The position numbers and the translations under genes were made by a program. A stretch of DNA of 47,568 nucleotides from an uncultured bacterium (GTDB lineage: Bacteria; Hydrogenedentota; Hydrogenedentia; Hydrogenedentales; GCA-2746185): contig CALLLL010000168.1 of the NCBI GenBank assembly GCA_938082445.1, forward strand, positions 1 through 47,568, in the 5' to 3' direction. The notes under the pieces are model-generated. The model ran no database searches and was not told where the DNA came from. It saw nothing but the letters and a program-made list of their open reading frames with translations. Shown here in pieces: positions 1-7,274 of the stretch. Position 1 is the stretch's first letter. Each line of letters opens with the position of its first letter.

Positions 1-1099
1 GTGTCACATCTGCCTTACTATGTCCAAGGATAATTTGAGCGGCTTCAAGTCCATAGTCACGACGAATCTGAGTAGCGGCATTATGACGCAATCTATGAGG
101 TGTCCACTCTGGCACACCAGCTTTCTTGCATGCTCTGGTAATGGCGCGTCTATAGCTGGCTGTAGTGTAATGGTCACCTATGACCCTATCAGTGCTTTTA
201 GGATTCTTCTTTTGGTTTTCGCGTCTATGAGTTGGTGCTTGCTCAGAACGTTCTTTAAGGGCATCTTGGGGGGAGAATAGATAGTCTTGAATGCCTTTTG
301 TGTCCATAAACTGTTTGAGGATGGTTTGAGCACGAGGGCCAAAGTAGAGGGTACGGACCTTTCCTATATAGCTAGTTTTGTGTTCGTTAAGCTCAGCTGT
401 CCAGATTGTACCCGTGACATTGAGGCTACATGCTTTCAGCTTGAGTAATTCACCAGCTCTAGCACCAGTGAGTAATTGAAGCTGAATCAAGGTCCAGACC
501 TGTCTGGATACAAAAGGCTCTATAGCATCGACATGGCTCTCTAGTACTGGCTTAATAGACTCTGTTTCCCTAGCATCACTACGGCCTGCTTTGAGGTTTT
601 CCACTGTTGCAATGGAATGGTATACCGCAATGTCTACTTTTTCGTGGGATGCTGACCATTTGAAAAAGTTTTTTACGATGGTTGTATAATCGTTCACTGT
701 CCTACGGCTAAGACCTCGTTCTATCCATAAATCTCGGATTGCTCTCAGTGCAAGAGGCGAGAAATCTTTAGCCAATGTATGTTGATACAGTTTTCGAAGA
801 GGCTTACAGGCTTGTTTTACATTGTCGAGTGCGGATGTGGGAGTACCATCGGGCTTACGATAGTATTGTTCGCAATGAACCCAATAATCTCGATAGACTT
901 CGGCAATGGTGATAAGTTCTTTTGGAACTTGGGGGGATTGCTTATTGGCTAACCATTCAGCAATGGTTCGTTCATAAGCATCTTTAGTGTTGGGTTCGCC
1001 CCATTTACCTAGATAGATTCGTTTACCGTTTAGGCACACGAACCCCCTGTTGTTACAATGGCGTAGAGAGGGAATGCGAGTTTTCTTTGTGGCTTTCAT
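1..1099 (-). CDS. Tyrosine recombinase/integrase, cut by left window edge
   Basis: The minus strand is open from an ATG at 1099 to the window edge (366 codons, no stop). Seen: an N-terminal DNA-binding and SAM-like part (about residues 60-170), then a catalytic domain carrying R214 in TGARAGELLK, K241 in EHKTSY, H335 and R338 in HRLRH, and H360 in LGHSKADV. The nucleophilic tyrosine should lie a few residues beyond the edge. These are the conserved R-K-HxxR-H residues of phage-type integrases, which cut and rejoin DNA at att sites. A GGAG ribosome site lies just upstream of the ATG. The gene begins 110 bp from the 3' end of tRNA-Val and reads away from it, so the element it belongs to probably extends to the left. 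Family assignment is firm; the identity of the element (prophage or island) cannot be seen. Confidence 0.93.
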   Translation of the reverse strand, partial: MKATKKTRIPSLRHCNNRGFVCLNGKRIYLGKWGEPNTKDAYERTIAEWLANKQSPQVPKELITIAEVYRDYWVHCEQYYRKPDGTPTSALDNVKQACKPLRKLYQHTLAKDFSPLALRAIRDLWIERGLSRRTVNDYTTIVKNFFKWSASHEKVDIAVYHSIATVENLKAGRSDARETESIKPVLESHVDAIEPFVSRQVWTLIQLQLLTGARAGELLKLKACSLNVTGTIWTAELNEHKTSYIGKVRTLYFGPRAQTILKQFMDTKGIQDYLFSPQDALKERSEQAPTHRRENQKKNPKSTDRVIGDHYTTASYRRAITRACKKAGVPEWTPHRLRHNAATQIRRDYGLEAAQIILGHSKADVT

Positions 1100-1115
1100 G
1101 CTGTTCTCCAAAGTC

Positions 1116-1139
1116 GCAAAAGGATAATTATCCCTTTGC
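1116..1139. promoter_or_regulatory. 24-bp near-perfect palindrome upstream of the integrase
   Basis: Eleven of twelve base pairs match around the centre GGATAATTATCC; the outer arms are GCAAA and TTTGC. It lies 16 bp upstream of the integrase ATG, between that gene and tRNA-Val. A dimeric repressor or excisionase-type protein could bind here. It has no T tract expected of a terminator. The operator role is inference. Confidence 0.45.
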
Positions 1140-1208
1140 CGTTATGACTTAATCAGCACTGCCACAAGGCAGGTATACGTTAAAGTGCGTATTCACAATA
1201 GTTTAAAA

Positions 1209-1285
1209 TGGTGGGCGATGTAGGATTCGAACCTACGACCCCCTCGGTGTAAACGAGGTGCTCTAACCAACTGAGCCAATCGCCC
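1209..1285 (-). tRNA. tRNA-Val (anticodon TAC), CCA encoded
   Basis: The minus strand folds into a complete 77-nt cloverleaf: acceptor arm GGGCGAT pairing with ATCGCCC, D arm GCTC/GAGC, anticodon stem CCTCG/CGAGG enclosing loop TTTACAC (anticodon TAC, valine), and T arm GTAGG/CCTAC with loop TTCGAAT. The terminal CCA is encoded. An integrase gene follows its 3' end, and tRNA 3' ends are common attachment sites for tyrosine recombinases. Confidence 0.97.
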
Positions 1286-1327
1286 ATAAAGGTTGCTTAT
1301 TATGTATAAGCTCCCGAAAGGATGCAA

Positions 1328-1357
1328 ACTATATCACAATAAAAAGTGTCTACGCAA
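1328..1357 (-). promoter_or_regulatory. Promoter of tRNA-Val (extended -10)
   Basis: On the minus strand TTGCGT (1352-1357) is followed after 18 bp by TATAGT (1328-1333), preceded by TGA, an extended -10. Initiation would fall near 1321, about 35 nt before the mature tRNA. Recognised by consensus only. Confidence 0.55.
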
Positions 1358-1383
1358 GAAATTGTTGACGAATGGACAGGCAC

Positions 1384-1791
1384 TTATTCTTTTACTTGGC
1401 CAAAAAACTCTTCTGAACGTTTCTTAGAATCCTCTATATATTGGGCAAAATCGGTATTTTGTGTTACACACTTCTGAAATACTTCCACATGAAGGGGAAT
1501 CCCCTCGTATTGGCTTTGGCTTTCAACAAATTGAAGTATATCGTTCATTTCAGCCTTCAAGTACTCATCAAGGTTGTAGCTGGAAATGTGTGTATAGCCC
1601 CCATGGGCACCGTAATAGGCATTCCAGTCTTTCACACATTCTCGTAGAGCTTGCTCTAAAGAACCTTTGTTTAGGCTTTTCCAAGTCTGAAAATGCTCTA
1701 TAAATGAAACATGAATACTAGTTTCGAGTTTCCACAATTCAATCCAGGTGGATTCGGGATAGTCACGCGGTATAGTAAATCGATAAAACAC
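1384..1791 (-). CDS. Hypothetical protein, coupled to the upstream nuclease gene
   Basis: Encodes about 135 residues that I do not recognise. The sequence is soluble, rich in aromatic and acidic residues (an EYLKAEMNDI-type helical stretch in the middle, a charged C-terminus ending in FFGQVKE) and has no signal peptide or membrane segment. A GTG start at 1791 overlaps the TAG stop of the DUF151 gene as TAGTG, with GGGG six bases upstream, which suggests translational coupling. A TTG at 1803 in the same frame is an alternative and would add four residues. It is likely co-transcribed with the bifunctional nuclease gene, so a linked role is possible but not shown. Confidence 0.7.
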   Translation of the reverse strand: MFYRFTIPRDYPESTWIELWKLETSIHVSFIEHFQTWKSLNKGSLEQALRECVKDWNAYYGAHGGYTHISSYNLDEYLKAEMNDILQFVESQSQYEGIPLHVEVFQKCVTQNTDFAQYIEDSKKRSEEFFGQVKE

Positions 1792-2243
1792 TAGCTGCCC
1801 CAAGAATCGCCTTCGTCTGTATCATCGTCATCAGGAATCTCAACGTCTTTGGCGGCTTTATTCATCACGGCTTCAGCGACGAAAATGGGACATTTTTGCC
1901 GAACGGCTAAGGCTAAACCATCACTGGGCCGGGCATCGATGCGTAATACTTGCATTAAATCGCCGTTGTCGCTGAGCTGATGTACGTTGATATGGGCAAA
2001 AAAGGTATCATTTTCCAGTTTATAAATGCAGAGTGATTCAACTTCTCCATGGAATCCGGCCAGAATATTGCAGATTAGGTCATGAGTCATGGGGCGACCT
2101 AGTTTTTGATCCAGAATCCCTACTTGGATGGCATGAGCCTCAGGGATTCCCACTACGATGGGCAATATTCGGTCTTCGTTGCGTAACAGAACGACGGGGT
2201 GTTGTGGCCCTTCGCTGACACCCAATATTTCGACTTCTATCAT
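1791..2243 (-). CDS. Bifunctional nuclease family protein (DUF151)
   Basis: About 150 residues opening with MIEVEILGVSEGPQ and carrying the family's core: LPIVVGIPEAHAIQ, RPMTHDLICNIL and DARPSDGLALAVR. Members described in plants and bacteria have nuclease activity on DNA and RNA, and bacterial ones are often annotated only as DUF151. The C-terminus is a short acidic tail (PDDDDTDEGD). ATG 2243 is preferred over GTG 2270 because an AAAGGG ribosome site lies seven bases before it, and because a TATAAT at 2279-2284 would start the transcript close to 2270. A small hypothetical gene follows with overlapping stop and start codons. Cytosolic; physiological role unknown here. Confidence 0.88.
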   Translation of the reverse strand: MIEVEILGVSEGPQHPVVLLRNEDRILPIVVGIPEAHAIQVGILDQKLGRPMTHDLICNILAGFHGEVESLCIYKLENDTFFAHINVHQLSDNGDLMQVLRIDARPSDGLALAVRQKCPIFVAEAVMNKAAKDVEIPDDDDTDEGDSWGS

Positions 2244-2278
2244 GGGAAAACCCTTTAGTTGGTCGTACACTAGTATCT

Positions 2279-2284
2279 ATTATA
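2279..2284 (-). promoter_or_regulatory. -10 box (TATAAT) for the DUF151 operon
   Basis: A perfect TATAAT on the minus strand sits 36 bp upstream of the chosen ATG. No good -35 box is visible at 16-18 bp. Supports the downstream start at 2243. Confidence 0.5.
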
Positions 2285-2453
2285 CCGCAGTATGATGCTA
2301 AACACGAGGAATATACCGTTTAACTTTTAACCAATAAATAAACAGGAAAAGTTGAATCGTCTTATCCAATCTGGGTAGAGTTAATGCTGTTAACACTATG
2401 TTTACGCATAAACTTCACCTGTAGCACTTTTTTCGCTTTAGGATAATTATTGT

Positions 2454-3368
2454 ATGTCAGACAATTCAACACGGCTTCATGGTCCTTCCGATGGAGGCAA
2501 CTTTGAAGAAGAATGGTCCGATGAATCAGTGCAGATCCATCTGGTCAGCGATGTGGGGAAAAAGCGTGAACACAACGAAGACTCCTGCCTTTTAGAAGTG
2601 CCTGCAGATCCAAAAGTGCGTGCTGATTTAGGGGTCTTGTTGGCGGTGGCTGATGGTATGGGTGGAGCCAGTGCGGGGGAACATGCCAGTAATTTAGCGC
2701 TTGTGTCCTTAGCGGAAAAATACTATCAGGGTGATTCAAAATCTATTCCTCAATCCCTGGAAGCGGCTTTGGCTTATGCCAATGAGCAAGTCTATAAAGA
2801 TGCTGAAGAAAATCCAGAATTACACGGCATGGGAACGACAGTTGATGCAGCAGTGGTTCGCGGCGATTCTGTCTATATCGCTCATGTTGGGGATAGTCGA
2901 GTGTATGTGCATCAAGAAGATCAAGAGTTGAAACAGATTACTGAAGATCATTCAATGGTTTGGGAACAATTACGCGCCGGATTAATTTCTGAAGAAGAAG
3001 CGAAAAACCATTCCATGCGAAACCTTATTACCAAAGCCATCGGTATTAAACCTGATGTGGAAATCGATTTATATGCGGTCACCATTGGTAAAGGAGATCG
3101 CATTATGCTGTGTAGCGATGGTTTGTGTGGCTTGGTGGATGATCCAGAAATCCATGAAGCCATGTCTCAACAAAAAGATCTTAAAAAATCCAACGAGTCA
3201 TTGGTGGCTTTGGCGATGGATGAAGGCGGGAATGATAATATAACTGTGTTGCAATTCCAATACCGCGCAGCGCCTACTGAACATGCCTTACATGAAGGCT
3301 GTGAAAAAGTACCTTCTATTGCCGAAGGCGGTATCATTGACCGCCTTCGACGTAGAATTTTTGGTTAG
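2454..3368 (+). CDS. PP2C-type serine/threonine protein phosphatase
   Basis: 304 residues with all main PPM/PP2C motifs in order: KREHNEDS (about 37-44), ADGMGG with metal-binding Asp67, HVGDSRVYV (about 145), CSDGLCGLVDD (about 222) and GGNDNITVL (about 258). The enzyme removes phosphate from Ser/Thr residues using two Mn or Mg ions and usually opposes Hanks-type kinases; no kinase gene lies in this window. The N-terminal 25 residues are acidic and probably disordered, and a basic tail (DRLRRRIFG) ends the protein. There is no membrane segment, so it acts in the cytosol. Start ATG 2454 has AGGA 11-12 bases upstream. Its stop is 11 bp from the stop of a convergent gene. Confidence 0.93.
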   Translation: MSDNSTRLHGPSDGGNFEEEWSDESVQIHLVSDVGKKREHNEDSCLLEVPADPKVRADLGVLLAVADGMGGASAGEHASNLALVSLAEKYYQGDSKSIPQSLEAALAYANEQVYKDAEENPELHGMGTTVDAAVVRGDSVYIAHVGDSRVYVHQEDQELKQITEDHSMVWEQLRAGLISEEEAKNHSMRNLITKAIGIKPDVEIDLYAVTIGKGDRIMLCSDGLCGLVDDPEIHEAMSQQKDLKKSNESLVALAMDEGGNDNITVLQFQYRAAPTEHALHEGCEKVPSIAEGGIIDRLRRRIFG

Positions 3369-3379
3369 GTCACTTATTA

Positions 3380-4159
3380 TTATGCAGCATCAGGGATGCT
3401 GGATTCTTCTTCTGCGGCCTCTGTTTCTTCTGGTGGTGCACCGAACTCGGGCTCTGCCACTTCTGCTTCTGATGTGCTTTCTGCAACTTTGGGAGTGATT
3501 ATTAACTTCCCATCTTCGATAACAATGGACTCAAGGTTTTTGAATGCCTCATCCATTTGCGGATCTTGATTATATTGTTCGGCAAAGTTCTGATTGGCAA
3601 ACATATCCAATTGATCTTGAGGAATTGCTTCGCCTTTCAAACTACCGTCTGTCATATATACTTCCAGGTATCCATCTTCAAACAGGACCTCGAGTCCGAG
3701 GCTGCCATTGAAATATCGCCCTTTTAGACTATCCATGCCCAATTCGGTTGCGATATCATCCAAGGGGAAACTGACTTGGCCTTTGATTTCAGAATCTTCA
3801 ATCGTGACATATAACCGGTCTTTGAAATCTGAAAGTTCAGGATTGTTTTGTATCATGACATTAATATCTTGTTGCGAAAGCTCCAAGGGGCCTGGCTCTT
3901 CACCGCCGTCAAACGATTGCATCCAAGTATCAATCCGGTTAAGAGTCGAAGTCTTTTCTTCTTCACTCACTTCTATAGTGGGCAATTCAATAGGCGTATC
4001 GTCTGTATAATTTTCGATAAGTTTATTAAATGCGTATTTGATTCCAAAAACAGCCACAATGGCGCCGACTATACCTATGACGACAACTGAGGCACACCCG
4101 TAGATCCAGCAGTTTCCTGCATTGTCCTGGGTTAATTTTGACTGATCGTTTATATTCAT
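3380..4159 (-). CDS. Membrane-anchored hypothetical protein with acidic tail
   Basis: 259 residues, family not recognised. Residues 1-20 are polar, then a single hydrophobic helix (about 22-43, VVVIGIVGAIVAVFGI) is followed by a large soluble part and a Glu/Ala-rich C-terminal tail. This suggests a one-pass protein with the bulk outside the cytoplasm. The soluble part (residues 70-220) includes regularly spaced phrases such as SQQDINVMIQNNPEL and KGQVSFPLDD, resembling small periplasmic beta-rich domains, but no named domain is clear. ATG 4159 is chosen because AAAGGAG lies seven bases before it; an upstream in-frame ATG lacks such a site. Convergent with the PP2C gene. Confidence 0.8.
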   Translation of the reverse strand: MNINDQSKLTQDNAGNCWIYGCASVVVIGIVGAIVAVFGIKYAFNKLIENYTDDTPIELPTIEVSEEEKTSTLNRIDTWMQSFDGGEEPGPLELSQQDINVMIQNNPELSDFKDRLYVTIEDSEIKGQVSFPLDDIATELGMDSLKGRYFNGSLGLEVLFEDGYLEVYMTDGSLKGEAIPQDQLDMFANQNFAEQYNQDPQMDEAFKNLESIVIEDGKLIITPKVAESTSEAEVAEPEFGAPPEETEAAEEESSIPDAA

Positions 4160-4310
4160 GGTGTCTCCTTTAAAATGTATGTTGAACATCTACTATACTC
4201 CCATTGCCATAACTTTATTCAAGGTTTTTTTAATAAATTATAATTAGACTCATTCGTTTAAGTGCTCATGTTGATATCTACACAGTGTATATGATTAGAT
4301 CGTATATTAA

Positions 4311-4338
4311 TTGGTTAACGTTAACGTGTTTATATACT
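4311..4338 (+). promoter_or_regulatory. Candidate promoter with GTTAACGTTAAC palindrome
   Basis: TTGGTT (4311-4316) and TATACT (4333-4338) are 16 bp apart. A perfect 12-bp palindrome, GTTAACGTTAAC (4314-4325), overlaps the -35 side and could be an operator. Initiation would fall near 4345, leaving a very short leader before the ATG at 4354. Confidence 0.4.
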
Positions 4339-4353
4339 CTAAGAGGTCTGCTC

Positions 4354-5610
4354 ATGAAGCGATTTATTTCAATTTTTTCTATTGTTGCATTGTTGTGTAT
4401 CGTGCATCCAGCCCATGCTGAATTTAAAGCTGGACTCGGCATCAGTGATGTAACGCCAAAAACGTTGATGCCCATTTCGGGTGGTGTGGGTCAACCTGCA
4501 CCTTCAAAAGGATATAGAGGTAAACTCGAAGTTCGGGCACTGGTGGTAGAACAAGGCGATACTCGTGCAGCAATTGTTACGGTTCCCTATATTGGCTTTC
4601 CGCGTGTTTTGGGAGATCGCGTTCGTGACCGTGTGAAGTCAGTACCCGGAAACAACATCATGATTGGGTCTACTCACACGCACAGCGGTCCTGAAATTTA
4701 TGGATTCCCTGATGGAAAAGGCGGTACGTGGTCTGATTTAGATTATATTGATTGGGCTTGTACAGAGGTAGCCAAGGCCATTGAAGAAGGGGTAAAAAAG
4801 CTAAAGCCTGCATCGGTAAAAATTGCTACGGGTGAAGCGGCTGAAGGAATTGCTTACAACTATTATGCACCTCAGCTGTATGATCCACGTGCCAATATCA
4901 TCCAGTTTCTCAATAAAAAAAGAAAGCCCTTTATCACCCTCGTGAACTATGCAATTCATCCAGAAGTGCTGGGCACAAAAGCCGGGTATTTAAGCCCTGA
5001 TATGGTTGGCCCATTGCATGATCGCATTGAAGAGTTGGGCGGTGGCCAAGGTATTTTCATGAATGGTGCTCAAGGCGGTATGGTAACGGCCGATACACGT
5101 CGTGGAAATGATGGTGATGAAAGCAATACATGGGAAGAATGTTTGCGTATAGGAAATTTGCTTGCAGAAGAATCTCTGCGCATTGTAAAAGATGCTCCTG
5201 TGCAAGAGAATCCAAATTTGAGTGTATTCTCTAAAGAAATTATCTACCCTTGTGATAGCCCACTTCTATTGGCAATTGTAAAAAATGCGGCTTTGGATTA
5301 TAACGTTAGCAAAGACAACACCTTGTCAACTTTGACCAATGTAGTCAATTTAGGCAATGCACAAATGTTAACTATTCCCGGTGAAGCCTTACCAAAGATT
5401 GGATATTACCTCAAGAAAAATATGCACGGCGAACATAATTTTTTACTGGGATTGACCAACGATGCATTTGGCTATATACTCACCAAAGAAGATTACATGA
5501 GTTTTAAACGCTATGAGTATGTATCCCGAACCAGCCTAGGCGAAAAAACGGGTTCTATACTTGTGGATGAATCCTTAGCCTTTGTAGACGAGGTCGAACG
5601 CCCTAAATGA
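4354..5610 (+). CDS. Exported neutral/alkaline ceramidase-like hydrolase
   Basis: 418 residues. A signal peptide (MKRFISIFSIVALLCIVHPAHA) precedes EFKAGLGISDVTP, the typical opening of the neutral/alkaline non-lysosomal ceramidase N-terminal domain. Seen metal-site motifs are GSTHTHSGPE and NYAIHPEVLG, then MNGAQGGM. The family hydrolyses amide bonds of ceramide or related substrates with a zinc ion. At about 400 residues it has only the N-terminal catalytic domain and lacks the C-terminal domain of full-length ceramidases, so its substrate is uncertain. ATG 4354 is preferred over 4285 because of the AAGAGG site eight bases upstream and the signal peptide. Its stop overlaps the start of the PLD gene (ATGA). 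Confidence 0.85.
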   Translation: MKRFISIFSIVALLCIVHPAHAEFKAGLGISDVTPKTLMPISGGVGQPAPSKGYRGKLEVRALVVEQGDTRAAIVTVPYIGFPRVLGDRVRDRVKSVPGNNIMIGSTHTHSGPEIYGFPDGKGGTWSDLDYIDWACTEVAKAIEEGVKKLKPASVKIATGEAAEGIAYNYYAPQLYDPRANIIQFLNKKRKPFITLVNYAIHPEVLGTKAGYLSPDMVGPLHDRIEELGGGQGIFMNGAQGGMVTADTRRGNDGDESNTWEECLRIGNLLAEESLRIVKDAPVQENPNLSVFSKEIIYPCDSPLLLAIVKNAALDYNVSKDNTLSTLTNVVNLGNAQMLTIPGEALPKIGYYLKKNMHGEHNFLLGLTNDAFGYILTKEDYMSFKRYEYVSRTSLGEKTGSILVDESLAFVDEVERPK

Positions 5611-7223
5611 TACGCATTATTAAACGAGTAAAACACTCCCGCTTCAAAATACATTGGGCGGGGGTGTTTTTTTATATGCTCATTGCCTGTACGCTATGTT
5701 CACAGGCATTCGCACAAAACGAGGACTCGATTCATCGTGTGGGTATTGTGGATCAGGGCTATGAAGCCCTATTATTTCGCATCCATTTAATTAATCAAGC
5801 CCAGACGAGTGTAGATGTGCAAACATTCATCTGGGAAAATGATGAATGCGGAAATGCTTTTATGCAAGCGTGTGTGAATGCTGCCAAACGCGGAGTACGG
5901 GTACGTTTTTTGGCTGACCATTTATACACGGATCACTCTATAGAAACAGCCCTGTCTTTGGCGCAAGTATCACCCAATCTCGAGATACGTCGATATCGAC
6001 CTCACCGTAATCGTTTAAATACCAAGACGCATGAAAATGTGACGCACCTTGTAACGGCCTTTCGTGCACATAATCAACGTATGCACAATAAAGTGTTGAT
6101 TGTGGATGGGCGAATTGCGCTACCTGGTGGGCGAAATATTTCCAATCACTATTTTGATTATGTAGCGGATCGCAATTATCTTGATCGTGATGTATTGGTA
6201 ACAGGTCCCTTGGTGGCCGACTTACAATTGTCGTTTGACGAGTACTGGGATTATCGCCGCAGTATACCTCAGCGTGAATTAAAAGATGTTCAAAAGGGGT
6301 TGATGGATTCCAATTTGCCAATTTGGGAATCCGCTTCCAATCCAACAAACGATGTTTTTCTGAAAACGTTGTATGCCGATTTAAACAATAGTGAACAGAT
6401 CGAAATGAGCATTACCAAACGATTACGTAAGGTTGAAAATGCTTGGATGAGTGTGGACCCACCGGGTAAAAACAAAGGGTTTGGTTTCTTTGGACTACAA
6501 TCGGGTAGTCAAAGCGCTAAAGATTTATTTCACATAATGAAGGATGCGGATGAAACGGTATTAATTCAATCGCCTTATATGGTGATGGGTGCAGGAACCA
6601 AGCGTTTATTTCGTAAACTACGCGATCGCACCTCTCAGGTCAAAGTTGATCTTATAACCAATAGCTATGCATCCACTGGAAATATGCCTGCCTATGCGGG
6701 TGCATTTCGTACACGTCCCAATGCTTTGCGCTTAGGCATCAATGTGTATGAAATGAAACCAATACCGGAAGACTTGGGTGTTTTTATGGCTCAATTAGGT
6801 AATCAAATGGACAACTTCGACAAGTATTCTGTCCATGCCAAGAGTATGGTTGTTGATGGCGGCACATCGTATATAGGCTCTTTTAATCTCGATCCGCGTT
6901 CCATTCATTTGAATACCGAGTTGGGCATTGTGGTGGAAGATGAAGCCTTTGCACATGAATTAACCGAAAGTATTCAGCGGTCTTTATTGCCGGGTAATAG
7001 TTGGCGGATACAAAGCCGGGATATCCCACTGGCTTATGTCAATCAAAAAATAGAATGGACTTCACAGCACCTTCCCTTAGATGTGTGGCCAATAGCCAGT
7101 ACGGCAGTATTCGAAGGAGATAGCGAGTTGGGAGTATTGCCTGTCGACGATAAAACTTCTATGAAGCGTTGGATGTTTCGTTTTCATAGGTCGATAGGGT
7201 TTTTGACTCGTCCATTACTATAA
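5607..7223 (+). CDS. Exported phospholipase D-like / cardiolipin synthase-like protein
   Basis: 538 residues with two HxKxxxxD motifs: HNKVLIVDG at 160 and HAKSMVVDG at 410, each followed by Gly-Gly-Arg-Asn or Gly-Ser-Phe-Asn. These form the paired active site of the PLD superfamily, which moves phosphatidyl groups or hydrolyses phosphodiesters. A signal peptide-like start (basic residues 3-15, hydrophobic 17-33, SQAFA then Q37) indicates export. The ATG overlaps the preceding TGA (ATGA), suggesting coupling. Oddly, a strong terminator hairpin (5630-5673) lies in codons 8-23. ATG 5676 would avoid it but leaves a stub signal peptide without basic residues. Neutral ceramidase-like and PLD-like enzymes side by side suggest lipid turnover outside the cytoplasm. 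Confidence 0.88.
   Translation: MIRIIKRVKHSRFKIHWAGVFFYMLIACTLCSQAFAQNEDSIHRVGIVDQGYEALLFRIHLINQAQTSVDVQTFIWENDECGNAFMQACVNAAKRGVRVRFLADHLYTDHSIETALSLAQVSPNLEIRRYRPHRNRLNTKTHENVTHLVTAFRAHNQRMHNKVLIVDGRIALPGGRNISNHYFDYVADRNYLDRDVLVTGPLVADLQLSFDEYWDYRRSIPQRELKDVQKGLMDSNLPIWESASNPTNDVFLKTLYADLNNSEQIEMSITKRLRKVENAWMSVDPPGKNKGFGFFGLQSGSQSAKDLFHIMKDADETVLIQSPYMVMGAGTKRLFRKLRDRTSQVKVDLITNSYASTGNMPAYAGAFRTRPNALRLGINVYEMKPIPEDLGVFMAQLGNQMDNFDKYSVHAKSMVVDGGTSYIGSFNLDPRSIHLNTELGIVVEDEAFAHELTESIQRSLLPGNSWRIQSRDIPLAYVNQKIEWTSQHLPLDVWPIASTAVFEGDSELGVLPVDDKTSMKRWMFRFHRSIGFLTRPLL
5630..5673 (+). terminator. Intrinsic terminator inside the PLD coding start
   Basis: A 13-bp stem (5630-5642 with 5658-5670, one G-U pair) with a 15-nt loop is followed by seven T (5667-5673). 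It would end transcription just after the ceramidase-like gene, yet lies within the signal-peptide codons of the PLD-like gene. Confidence 0.75.
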
Positions 7224-7231
7224 TACCAATA

Positions 7232-7240
7232 TGGTATACT
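7232..7240 (+). promoter_or_regulatory. Extended -10 (TGGTATACT) before the GT4 gene
   Basis: TGG precedes TATACT (7235-7240), 35 bp before the glycosyltransferase ATG. No -35 box of good quality is visible. It lies just after the PLD stop codon. Confidence 0.5.
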
Positions 7241-7274
7241 CATGCTCGTTGATTAGAGATAACGGGACAAGTGT

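Noticed and set aside
20-280. ORF on the plus strand at the left edge
   Set aside because: It lies opposite the integrase frame, which shows all catalytic residues; the plus-strand protein has no features.
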